Shown here: positions 49,001 through 61,131 of the stretch, piece by piece
Numbering within the stretch: position 1 is the stretch's first letter
How the letters are laid out: every line of letters starts with the position of its first letter
Assembly: GCF_964204645.1 (NCBI RefSeq)
Contig: NC_134035.1
Coordinates: 10,664,501 to 10,728,500 of the forward strand
Length of the DNA: 64,000 nt
Direction: 5' to 3'
Source of the DNA: Tubulanus polymorphus
Taxonomy: Eukaryota > Nemertea > Palaeonemertea > Tubulaniformes > Tubulanidae
The notes under the pieces: generated by a model
Databases searched by the model: none
Told to the model about the DNA's origin: nothing
The model's input: only the letters and a program-made list of their open reading frames with translations
Program-made: the position numbers and the translations under genes

Positions 49001-52000
49001 ATCTCGATATAGGCCCATATATTCTCTTCCCGCGCGCAACTTCGAATGCGTGATCAAAATGCCGCTCAGTCTCGCTGCTAAAACTGGTCAGAAAAATCCC
49101 TTAAACCCCAACATCTCTAATGTCTCCGATCTATTATATTGCATAAACGACGTGATATTTAAACCTGATACTCGTACCAACAATTAAAACCATTTTCCGT
49201 AGAGACAAGTGTAGTGAAAATGAAGAAATAACACCCATATACTGAAATACACGCAAAGAAAACAGCGCCGAATCTCGGAATGACAATACACGCGCTGCAG
49301 TTAAAGAGCCATAGGAAAAAAACTAGGCAAGATATCTTAAAATTTCAAAGTTCACCTAAAAGGGGGCATTTATGCGCACAGTGCTTGAAATGTTTGGATT
49401 TTTTAGAAAATTATTTCTGAAAATAACGAACTTCAAATTCAGTACCCTGGATTTCTATGCGCACGGCAAAAACTGAGAACCGATTTTTATATCGCTCTCA
49501 TGTCGCATTGTTGTAAATTTGAGGAATGATTTTAACATAACTGAAAACTAGAGATTCACGCGGTTTGAATGTTGCTGAAGTTGTCAAAATCCATCCATCG
49601 ACAGATGAAATATGATACAATACACATCACGGATAGTTTTTAAAAAAGAGAAAAAAATGACCCAACAATACGGGACAAAAGTACCCTAACAAAATGGCGG
49701 CTAGCAACTGTAAAATGGTTTATTTATTGTCGTCCTATTGTGGAGACTTTCAGAACATATATCATTGGGCTTTCATAAATTATATAAACAAGCTTTTAGG
49801 GAACTTAGTAGGTTTCGGTTATCAGCGGTTAAACTATACCAACAAGTAATGTACGGAAGCTGGAATTCATTACCAGTGTTGCAGTTACAAGACAACCTGC
49901 GTGGATGCGTACGTCATACATAAACATAGATAGAAGTAATATAAATAAATAAGTCTGGAAGTGACGTATGTGTCTACGTAGGAAAACCTAATATGGTGCG
50001 GCCATGGACTCTGATGAGTGCAAAAAGATATTTTTAGATAATTGTGACGAGTGCAGATACATGATCACCCATACATGGATTGGAGAAATGTTGTGACGTA
50101 GGAATACGTCACAATCCACGAATTCCAAACCATGTGTGGAAGAGGGCCTGCACACGTTACTAAAGAGAAAATGATATAAAAAGGGAGCGTTTATTGTTGT
50201 TAAAGAAAGGTTTAAAAGGGGTTTAAGAAAGTTAGAAGTTTTTAGAGGTTGAGAGAGCAGAGCTCCAGGAAGAGATTATATACATCTAGTCGAGAGATAA
50301 TAAACGAATTTATAATTTAAAAAGTCGTTTTAAGTTATATACGGGAGCCTTGGAAGAAAGTCAAAACCCAGGATTAAAACACGGAAACAGACCAAGTTTA
50401 ATCTCCGAAACATTGTTCCCGAAACCACGCTTCCCGTCTCTCTCGTAAACGCACAGGACGCAGGTTAACGCTCGGAAACATGTTATTTCACTAGTAGATA
50501 AAAACCCACAATAAAAAGAAAAACTATCTGGTAGCTTAACGTCTCAACTCAATTCTATGAGCCATTTTCAAAAACAGTTTTTGAAAATGGCTCATAGAAT
50601 TGAGTTGAAACGTTAAGCTACCAGATAGTTTTTCTTTTTATTGTGGGTTTTTATCTACTATTGATATTGGACAGCCATTTGTCTATGGAAACCAAAATGT
50701 TATTTCACCCTGTTTCCGTGCTTCCTTGCGTCGTGGTCGTTGGGTTTGAAAAATCATTTTTTCCTTTTATTCGCAATATCCACATTTCTATGTCTATTCG
50801 TGTTTGCAGTCTATTGTCGGTTTATGCCTGAATAATTACCGTCCTCGTCAGATCTCCGATAGCGTTTAGCTTTCGATAATTTCCCAACGCACCGACATGA
50901 CAATCACTGCACCACCTAAAACAACGGAATAAGATACATATACATTTCCTAGTTTGCCTGGTTCTGCTAAATCACGATCAGGCAGACACGCAAATTAAAT
51001 AATAACACGTTGTAATGACCATTGAAGAGTCATTAGCAGCATTATTTTCCTTATTTGATAGTTTAATACAATCGGAAAATTTCCGTTCCGTGTTTTGTTC
51101 TCATTCGCCATAAATATTTCAATTACGGTACTGATGTCTAATTCACGATACCGAACAACACTTGAAACAGTGCCCAGGCACGAGCCTGTATATATTGCTA
51201 ATAGGTGTAAAATGCAATTTTCGAATCGTTGATATTACTGAGTTTGGATGTCAATTTCAATCTATGCAAACATTTGGATTGTAATGTGTTTACTTTCCTC
51301 AAAGCTGGATGAACGCATTAAAAAGATTCTACCAGTCTGCAACACGAGTAAGCGCTCAACGTATAGAAAAATCAGCCGCTGCCCACGAATCATCAAATTA
51401 CCTAAAGCTTTCTTATACATAGCTGATTTAAGTATAGCTTTCTGTGTAGGGAAAAGATTGACATATGTTTATACATGTATGTCATATAAACACATATAAT
51501 TAGATTGTTATATGTTTTAATGATTCAAAAAGCATATAAATAGGTGGTATTGTGTTCTGCTTTAGTCTGTATAGATTGGTAAAGCTTTATAAATGTAGGG
51601 TATAAATTGGTATATCTACAATTAGTCTGCTGAGCTGATGCAGATTACTAAGTAGTTGGTATAGCTAGTTGTTTCACCAACAATATAAATTCTACAAACA
51701 GTTGTTATAACTTTTGTTCTATCTATCTATATATCCAGACTGAAAATAGCCTCAACTATCTACAGTTGGTATAGCTGTCTGATTATTTGGTTTAGATTGT
51801 GAACTGTCAACGTTGCCGGTACAGATGTGAGTGTTTACGTAGCTGATCAAGTTAGCTGACAGTATAGTTGCTAACCTAGGCGTAAAGCATAGAGACGAGG
51901 TTTACCTGCCCCACGATTCGGTCAGTTTTCCAACAACGTGAACGAAATCATCGACGACGTAGTGATCTTCCTCGAGCAGAAGTACGGGTCCGTCGTATCG

Positions 52001-53987
52001 TCTTGTCGCTCTCAGTTCGTCGAAAACTCGACGCAGCTAGAAAGAAATACACGAATGTATGGCGTTTGCAAAACAACACGTTTCGACGTCGAAATAGGCA
52101 ACTATTAAGCTTTGGTAGTCAATTAATTTGCTTCAGTCGCGATCTTCACAACACTTATCTTCACTTCAAACAACTATCTACATTTCTAGGTGAGGTATAC
52201 AACCATTTAGCCGAGTGGTCCAACGTAATTTACGTTCTACTGAACGATAAGCCGCGACCACAAGGAGACGATTTTGCATGGGCTATATTTCGCTCGGGCC
52301 TGGTCGAATGTTTTTGGTCGGGGGTTTGGTCCTTTCAACCTGATTTTGCAACGGCCAAAAATGCTCGACGTGTGATCGCCACTGTAATGCCCACACAGAG
52401 AGTAATTCTGCGAGGAAATCTGCGAGGAAATCTGGAAGTAATTCTGCGTGTAATTCTACGAGTCATTCAACAATCAATATTCTTCTTCGAACAACATGTT
52501 CTTCTGCTCTCTGCGCGAACGTTATTTTTTGGAGCAATATTGTAATCGTTATTTTCACAATCCACAAAACCTATTTCAAACACTATCATTTGTGCAACGA
52601 CATCTTAGATCGATGATTCGGATGCATATAAAAGTACATTAAAAACCTATCCTCCATTACCTTCCATATCCAATGGTGTTTCGTTTGTGTAATTTTCGCT
52701 TCCCTATAATGTCCGTACATATCCGGATATTTGGCGTTATTGCAATTCTTTTCTAAAGCTCTGTAAACGGAAAAATTTTTGATTAGGATGAAACGGTTAA
52801 CAAGTAGAAAATATGTCTTGGAAATATGCCGATAACGATTAAGAAATAGTATAGAAATATAAGGTTATGGATTTTTGGTTGTTACTTGTATCGATGACTT
52901 ATATGGAAACACCATATGCGTCAATAGACCATATGGTACGCAATACCATATGGTTCTTTACAGCAGATTTGAAAATACTTCAAAGAAAGAAAAACATCGA
53001 TAGTTACATGAGCTAAGCCCGGAGCCCATGACTCGTTACAATGTAGTTTTCACCAGCATGCAAATGACTGCGTCGAACCAGTTGCTCGAATCTGCGATTC
53101 ATAAGATACGACCTATTTCCAGTTGCGGCTACGTTACTTGGAATTATGAATAGATTATTTCTTACTTCTGTTGTCCGATGTCTCGGGGGCAGTCATCGGG
53201 ATCGGTACCGGGGAATACGTCAGGAAACTGTTGAATCGTAGTGGGATAGAATATCTGCAACAGCTGGAAAATAAGGAAAGATTCCTTCGATTATCTAATC
53301 GACAATATGTGTTCCTGAAGATGTAACGTATTGACAATCATCGAGCAAATCACATAAAAATATCCAATAATAGTTCTTTGAATATCTATATATTGTCCTG
53401 CCTGTCCTCCCTTTCGACCAAGAATATGATTGTGGATGTTCGATTCGCATTCGAAGTCCCGTTGATCAGCAGCTATCGTTTATCGGTATTTTCAAAAATT
53501 CCATAAACGTTTCAACAAAGAAACCGTTGAAATATTAAGCGTTTTGACTTACGGGGAAAACCGACTGTTTCCGGACGAACTCGTTGATTTCCGCCGAGTA
53601 GAAGTCGTGGCTGAGTATCACCAGCGTTTCGTCGATATGTCTCGACCGGCTCAAAGAAGCGAGCAGCTTTCGGAGATATTGTAGTCGCTTGTGAACTTGC
53701 ACGATAATCACAATTCTAAAATCGGTGTCGTTCGACAGAAAATGTGCGTTGTTGATTTTTTGTTCGTCATTGATACGCGTGACGTCACTTTCCATGCGGC
53801 CGTCCGAGGAGATTCCGCGGTTCGCTACGATCCGTCGGGTTTTAACTGTCGTTACTATTTCCATTCGGTCATCACCAATCGGCAAACGTCCGTGTTTACA
53901 CGCAGGGTATACCAGACACAGATAAGCGACGAATAAGCATCCGGCGATTTTCGCCAACTGCTTCTCCCGACGTTTCCAACGAAGCAT
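45858..53987 (-). CDS. Alpha-1,6-mannosyl-glycoprotein 2-beta-N-acetylglucosaminyltransferase (GnT-II), complete, 427 aa
   Basis: Transfers GlcNAc from UDP-GlcNAc in beta-1,2 linkage to the alpha-1,6 mannose of hybrid N-glycans in the Golgi, the step that commits to complex glycans. Seven exons join in phase over GT-AG sites: 53987-53553, 53263-53166, 52760-52661, 52036-51906, 50915-50840, 47714-47497 and 46083-45858. A type II membrane anchor lies at residues 12-28, with a basic cytosolic end before it. The catalytic domain begins near residue 90 (RIVIIVQVHKRLQYLRKLL). The metal-binding EED motif is at 233-235 (LLLEEDHYV), YDDYNWDWTLQ at 315-325, and the HIGEC histidine at 349. NGGWGDIRDHDLC is near the end. 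Length is close to the human protein (447). Vertebrate MGAT2 coding sequence is in one exon, so these introns belong to another lineage history. Intron 5 holds a large inverted repeat and a foldback insertion. Confidence 0.95.
46218..46343. repeat. Dispersed repeat, family F copy 3
   Basis: GCTCACAGTTGGTTAGAGTTAA and a right end TTGACCAACCTTTGACCAAC in imperfect inverted order. Lies in MGAT2 intron 6. Confidence 0.65.
46344..47496. other. MGAT2 intron 6, nothing further
   Basis: No exon or organised repeat recognised in this part of the intron. Confidence 0.5.
47497..47714 (-). CDS. MGAT2 exon 6
   Basis: Acceptor TTTATTCCAG; encodes VEITQWISSSHNMGIVMNR through CHYDDYNWDWTLQHV to RVFHIGE, ending in phase 2 at GTAGGT. 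Contains most conserved C-terminal catalytic residues. Confidence 0.95.
47986..49725. mobile_element. 1.74-kb foldback element with about 575-bp inverted arms
   Basis: The left arm (47986-48569) and right arm (49151-49725) are near-identical reverse complements, with outer ends AATAAACCATTTTACAGTTG and inner ends near TCAGGTTTAAATAT. The 580-bp centre has no recognisable protein. A worn extra copy of the outer arm end (CCGCCATTTTG-type) lies just outside at about 47895-47985. It sits in MGAT2 intron 5. It is probably a non-autonomous foldback transposon; no clear target duplication was found. Confidence 0.85.
49726..50479. other. MGAT2 intron 5, unexplained sequence
   Basis: A plus-strand frame at 49738-49923 with WNSLP recalls the ends of LINE reverse transcriptases, but the match is too short to call. 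No exon seen. Confidence 0.2.
50480..50708. mobile_element. Foldback element with 12-bp target-site duplication
   Basis: ATGTTATTTCAC occurs at 50480-50491 and 50697-50708. Between them, 50492-50660 is an almost perfect palindrome (84-bp arms, one-base loop at 50576, one mismatch) containing AAAACCCACAATA and its inverse, followed by a 36-bp tail. Its architecture matches the element at 34811-35001. Confidence 0.85.
50840..50915 (-). CDS. MGAT2 exon 5
   Basis: Acceptor TTTTAG; encodes WCSDCHVGALGNYRKLNAI then GDLTRT, ending at GTAATT in phase 0. Short, but it fits the family alignment between the EED motif and the VEITQW segment. Confidence 0.9.
50916..51905. other. MGAT2 intron 4
   Basis: AT-rich intron without recognised repeats. 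An open frame at 51248-51499 has no domain. Confidence 0.5.
51906..52036 (-). CDS. MGAT2 exon 4 (metal-binding motif)
   Basis: Acceptor TTTCTAG; encodes LRRVFDELRATRRYDG then PVLLLEEDHYVVDDFVHVV. EED is the manganese-binding acidic motif. Ends in phase 2 at GTAAAC. Confidence 0.95.
52195..52460 (+). repeat. Possible tRNA-derived SINE in MGAT2 intron 3
   Basis: TTAGCCGAGTGGTCCAACG resembles the A box of serine/leucine-type tRNAs, and GGCCTGGTCGAATG about 95 bp on is a worn B box. The 3' part has short AATTCTGCGAGGAAATC repeats. It does not fold as a functional tRNA. Confidence 0.35.
52661..52760 (-). CDS. MGAT2 exon 3
   Basis: Acceptor CGTTTACAG; encodes ALEKNCNNAKYPDMYGHYRE then AKITQTKHHWIWK, ending at GTAATG in phase 0. 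The YGHYRE-TKHHW motif is conserved in the family. Confidence 0.95.
53166..53263 (-). CDS. MGAT2 exon 2
   Basis: Acceptor TTATTTTCCAG; encodes LLQIFYPTTIQQFPDVFPG then TDPDDCPRDIGQQ. Ends in phase 2 at GTAAGA. A decayed copy of this exon lies at 56866-57010. Confidence 0.95.
53553..53987 (-). CDS. MGAT2 exon 1
   Basis: Residues 1-145, from MLRWKRREK to QSVFP, ending at a GTAAGT donor in phase 0. Carries the membrane anchor, the stem and the start of the catalytic domain (ILSHDFYSAEINEFV). Confidence 0.95.
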
Positions 53988-54206
53988 TTTCAGTGCAATT
54001 CACCTTCTCTCGTTTCTTTCAAGCATCGAAAGTCAGGACAATGCATGGCGATCGCTGAAATATAATGCTAAAAAAGTCGAATCACGAATAATGATATTGA
54101 GGCCTTTTAGTGCTGCGCAATTATAACAAGTGGTTCTGGCGGCGTAGTGAACGAATTTCCAAGCGTTTTATTCCGGTGTGTGAAAAAGTTATCCACAAAA
54201 AAATTG
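53988..54206. other. Upstream region of MGAT2
   Basis: Sequence directly before the MGAT2 start codon. No clear promoter element recognised. Confidence 0.3.
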
Positions 54207-56865
<2,659 letters not shown>

Positions 56866-57010
56866 CAGTATCGGGATCGATACCGGGGAATACGTCAGGA
56901 AACAGTTTAATGGAAAAAGGATAACATATTGCACTGATGCGAATCGACGATGTAATGTATTTGTTCTTGGAAATGTAAGAAATTGACATTCGCCCATCTG
57001 AAGGACAATG
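56866..57010 (-). pseudogene. Decayed partial second copy of MGAT2 exon 2 and flanking intron
   Basis: CGGGATCGATACCGGGGAAT and the following ACGTCAGGAAAC match MGAT2 exon 2 (53190-53230), and similarity continues into intron 1 sequence. Read on the minus strand it gives YPFSIKLFPDVFPGIDPD, in line with the exon's YPTTIQQFPDVFPGTDPD. The start of the exon is shortened by about five bases relative to its CAG acceptor, and a one-base loss after DPD removes the CPRD motif, so the frame is broken twice. No other MGAT2 exon copies were found nearby. Confidence 0.75.
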
Positions 57011-57031
57011 TATGGATAATGGGCCTGATTT

Positions 57032-59866
57032 TCAGTTAGCACTCAGGAGACGGAGTTTCATCGAACCAGATAGTCCACTGGATGAGGAAACACTATGTCC
57101 GAGCGCTTTACCAGTGGTTCTTCCACTGGTTCCACTCCCAGCTGGTGCGATGACAAATACTCCGCTCGAAGTTTCATTATGCGTAGAATGATTTGAATTC
57201 GATCGAACATTATCAGCGATATTTGATGTCAAACCCTGTAATCCGACCGTCCCATACATGCTACTGTTAGATGAAGATGAATTGTAAATGTTGTTGAAAT
57301 TACTTGAATTCTTACTCCAATTTCCTGTGTTATCAATACTCATGTAGCCGCCATACCCGTTTAAACTTATGTTCGACGATCCACTGCTTTGGTTATGTTT
57401 TCCGTTTCGCATCGACGGAAATGTAGGGTCTGATGGGATGTTGTTACCCACCAGGCCGGTAGACGCTTTGCTACTTTTCCGTGCAAGGTAATTTCCGAAT
57501 ATTGTTCTTGATTCATTTGAAGATATGCGATTCGAAATATCTAGTTGACCTAATCCAGCAAACAGCTTTCCTTTGCTTCCAGATGAATTCGAGCTTCGGC
57601 CCAAACTGTAGAAACGGTTTCTTCCAGCCAAACTTTCGCGACCATTACCTAATTCATTGACAACATTTGATCGCTTATCGTTAACGTATACATCGAGACT
57701 TCCACTCGCATTTCGACTTTGTGATATATTTTGAGAAGAGATTTTAAATTTAGATTTTATTCTCAAATCATTGTTCGTATTGGATTTAAAGAATTTCCCA
57801 AGTATGTGTGAGCCGGCCTCTTTGCTTGTTCTCGAGCCCCAAGAGCCGCCAAGACCTCCTATTGTTGATGATCCATTCGTCGCTGAACTCTTAGTGTCAA
57901 CTGTAGGAAAACCACTCGGTAATGTTGGTTTTCCTGATATCATTTCAGACTGATCTTGTATTGAAGAAGAAACAGTTAAACTACCTTTATCAGATGTCTC
58001 TGTAGCCGGGGAGATTGTGGTTGAGGTGAATATATCGGTTTTAGGCCGAGTCGTGATGGATGATATCAGCCCAACTATCTTTGACCGAGAAGTGGCTGTT
58101 GCTGTAACTAGACCGGTAGTTACGGAGCCAGTAGTACTGGTAGAGATTATCTCTGCATCCTTCGAGACTGTATTCGATTGCACGGTGCTCGTTGAAGTCC
58201 AATCCTGCAACGTAGCTCTATTTGTAGGCCGATTAGATGTATCCGTATATACTGTACCGGTCGTCGTCCTAGTCTTTGAACTAGTTGGATTATTTGTTGA
58301 CGTAAAGACATTCGCTTCGCTGGACGAACTGGCCGGAGATGCTGTATTTGACACATATACTACAGACTTAGTCGTAATTGTTTCGGGTATACGAGGTGAA
58401 GTAACTAATTTAGCGTTGTACTTCGGAGACTCATGTGATTTAGTCGTGGACACAGTCGTGGCACTGAGTGAGGTCTTGCGAGGCATTGCGGTCGTCGAAG
58501 TCCTATAGTTATTATGGGCAGTACTCTTCGATGATGCGGTAGTAGTAGTAAGCATTTCAGAGGATGTAGCTGCTCTGGATGAAAATAAATGAGGTTCAGT
58601 TAGTTTCAAAGGCGATGATTCGTAGGGCTTTGTTGTAGATTCCGACTGAAAATCGATTGGTGACGCGCTATAGGAAGAAGTCCAAGCTGTCGATGTCATG
58701 CGTGTTGAATGACCGCTTGATGAACTCGTCGGAGTAGCAGACGTGGAGGTGCGTGTCGTAGAATACGATTCAGTACTCGACGATCTAACCGTTATACCAG
58801 AAGTCGATGTTCTAGGTATTTTTGAAGTGCTTGTTGTGAAAATGATCGTTGGCTTCGATGGCTTATTGTCACTGGATTTTGTTTGAAATTCATTGACCTT
58901 TGTCAGTGTTGGTGTATCGGGAAAAGGTGTAGTTGTTTTAGCCATACGTGCACTAGATGCTGATGTAGGCTGGGTATTTCTTGGTCTCCAGGAAGACCAA
59001 GCTGCATTTGTCCGGTAACGATAAAAAGGAGACGTCGTTGCATCTGCTTTGGAACGATATTTCCGGCCGTTCAAAATGGACATGAAATCCACGTTTACGC
59101 CTACATAACTATTGCTACTGGTCATCCGACGGCTTAACTCACCGAGAATGCGCTTGCTAATTCTAATAGAAATGTAGTTCAACATATCTTCTATCATTAA
59201 CTGTAAAGTCGCCATGAGTCGCTTTGCTTCGCCTTTTCTTCTACAGAATTTTCTCATCGGGAATCTAGAGCGCAAGTATTCTGTGTAACTGTCAGTCATC
59301 TGTAACAGATTGTCGACGGGTCGAATGGATACGAATTCATCTAGGTACGAATACCGACTGGTCAGTAGATCACCGTTCCTCAGGAAAACGTTCAAATCGA
59401 AATGTTCAAATCCGTGATCTGTTTTGGGTTTATTCCTTTTTCCGTCAAAATCGTTGCCGACATGGCCACCAGGAGAGAATTTCTTGTGGAGGCCTTTGGT
59501 AACATCAACGTTAGCGCTTTTGTATGAACCGAAATTGAATTTGTAACCTGTTTTCCATCTATGCCTGCTATCAGCCTTGCTGCCGGATTTGGCAATAAAC
59601 CGAGCATAGTACGGATGATCGTTGGATGAATCATCATTTTTCAATTGCCACTGAAACGGTTCTCCGTCATCGTTATCGCCTTCGGATTTCTTCACGACCG
59701 CCACGTCAAATCGTCCATGTCTAAAACCTCCGATTTTCTTCGCAAACTGTTGAAAGTAGTTCTGTCTCACCTTGAACAACTGATTTATGGATAGACCAAG
59801 TTCGAACGACGCGAATAACAACAAAAACGTCGTCTTAGTTACCAGCAATATCGACGCCGACGCCAT
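57032..59866 (-). CDS. Secreted Ser/Thr-rich mucin-like protein, unrecognised (944 aa)
   Basis: One uninterrupted coding exon. Residues 1-26 are a signal peptide. Residues about 30-290 form a basic, folded-looking region with one cysteine (C208) and a likely helix at 186-247. Residues about 298-690 are very rich in Ser and Thr with Pro and few charged residues, the composition of heavily O-glycosylated mucin domains. Residues about 690-944 are rich in Ser, Asn and Gly with several N-x-S/T sites (NISQS, NSSGS, NSSMY). No membrane segment or GPI signal at the end (...MKLRLLSAN). It may be an extracellular matrix, mucus or shell-related protein, but this is only composition-based. An acceptor-like TCTCCAG nine bases before the ATG hints at a 5' UTR intron. 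Confidence 0.8.
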   Translation of the reverse strand: MASASILLVTKTTFLLLFASFELGLSINQLFKVRQNYFQQFAKKIGGFRHGRFDVAVVKKSEGDNDDGEPFQWQLKNDDSSNDHPYYARFIAKSGSKADSRHRWKTGYKFNFGSYKSANVDVTKGLHKKFSPGGHVGNDFDGKRNKPKTDHGFEHFDLNVFLRNGDLLTSRYSYLDEFVSIRPVDNLLQMTDSYTEYLRSRFPMRKFCRRKGEAKRLMATLQLMIEDMLNYISIRISKRILGELSRRMTSSNSYVGVNVDFMSILNGRKYRSKADATTSPFYRYRTNAAWSSWRPRNTQPTSASSARMAKTTTPFPDTPTLTKVNEFQTKSSDNKPSKPTIIFTTSTSKIPRTSTSGITVRSSSTESYSTTRTSTSATPTSSSSGHSTRMTSTAWTSSYSASPIDFQSESTTKPYESSPLKLTEPHLFSSRAATSSEMLTTTTASSKSTAHNNYRTSTTAMPRKTSLSATTVSTTKSHESPKYNAKLVTSPRIPETITTKSVVYVSNTASPASSSSEANVFTSTNNPTSSKTRTTTGTVYTDTSNRPTNRATLQDWTSTSTVQSNTVSKDAEIISTSTTGSVTTGLVTATATSRSKIVGLISSITTRPKTDIFTSTTISPATETSDKGSLTVSSSIQDQSEMISGKPTLPSGFPTVDTKSSATNGSSTIGGLGGSWGSRTSKEAGSHILGKFFKSNTNNDLRIKSKFKISSQNISQSRNASGSLDVYVNDKRSNVVNELGNGRESLAGRNRFYSLGRSSNSSGSKGKLFAGLGQLDISNRISSNESRTIFGNYLARKSSKASTGLVGNNIPSDPTFPSMRNGKHNQSSGSSNISLNGYGGYMSIDNTGNWSKNSSNFNNIYNSSSSNSSMYGTVGLQGLTSNIADNVRSNSNHSTHNETSSGVFVIAPAGSGTSGRTTGKALGHSVSSSSGLSGSMKLRLLSAN

Positions 59867-61131
59867 TGAATAATCTGGAGATAAACGAAACGAAATAATA
59901 TTAGGCTCAGGTTTGACTTCTTTAAAAATTTGTAAACTCGCAATTTCTTACGCACGAATAACCGAAACGTGTGACAGAATAAATTTGAAAAACTAAGTAT
60001 CGCGCGGATAAAAAGACAAAGAAACGACTGCATCGGCGAAAGCGCTGGATTTACCGTCACTTATTCCCACAAAGTTGCTATAAATCTTCAACCACTGTAC
60101 CAGCCCATTTTGAGAATACGTAATATTGTGAGCAAAACCTTAGAATTCATTTGAACACGCGTAAAAACAAATATTCTTCGACGTGCGTTGTAAATTTGTG
60201 CATTGAAACGACTATTTCTGGTTATAGACGACCAGCCGCAACAAGTCGTTTTATCGCACGTTCAGAGATTTTACTGATGAGAAAACTGCAACATTGTGGA
60301 TTATTTTCATACATATTTCGAAAAAACCACAATCGTATTTCGATTTGAAGCATTAGATTATGCTCTTCTTCTCAACTTACAGGTGATTATACATGTAAAT
60401 AGCATCCAGATATTGAATACTCACATGTTTAAAGCCTTCCTTTTTGACTTCCAACTGTTTCAACTTTTATCTTGAACAGTCGACGGACGAATCAATTTCC
60501 TCTTCGTACCACCGGAAAAATGAGTCGGTCAAATTGACCCAGCTGCCTACTCGAACAAAATAATTTCATATTCAATCGCAGTCAAGATTCAAGTCAAAAA
60601 CTCAATCAAGATCTGGCAGCTGTAGAATCAAAAACATCAAAGCAGCGAAACTAAAAAGGAATCCTGTTGACAAAAAAGAATCAACTAACGCAAAGGTTGC
60701 AGAAAGTATCATACAAAATTAGCAATCTCTATTTCACAATGATTCTCTATTAACGATTTCAGGATTTAAACGTAGCAAATACCCGTTTGTAAATACAATA
60801 TAAGTCCTTTATATCGCGACTGCTGGTACCGATGAAAGACATCGAGTCTTAATGATTTGGTGGTACAAAGAATAATCATATTTCCATTGAATTTGAGATA
60901 ACTCTGAGCAATGTTGATATTAATGATGAATAATAACAATAAACATTTGTAGACCACACTACATTGCGTCTCAGTGCGGTTAAAAATAATAATTGGGCTA
61001 CAAAAATACATTTAAACTGCTTAAATGTAGGCGTTTAAGTGAGCAACGGCTTTAAAGAAAGCACGGCGTATATCTGACTTTTGATGCACATAAAAAGAGG
61101 TATATAAATGTGTTCAAACCACGGACACCTT
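59867..61131. other. No gene; intergenic region
   Basis: Probable leader of the mucin-like gene on the left side and 3' end of the phosphatase gene on the right. No exon or organised repeat recognised. Confidence 0.5.

Noticed and set aside
52003-52545. 180-codon plus-strand frame over MGAT2 exon 4
   Set aside because: Its first part is the antisense shadow of the exon and the rest crosses a SINE-like repeat.
58017-58508. 163-codon plus-strand frame
   Set aside because: Antisense shadow of the Ser/Thr-rich region of the mucin-like gene.
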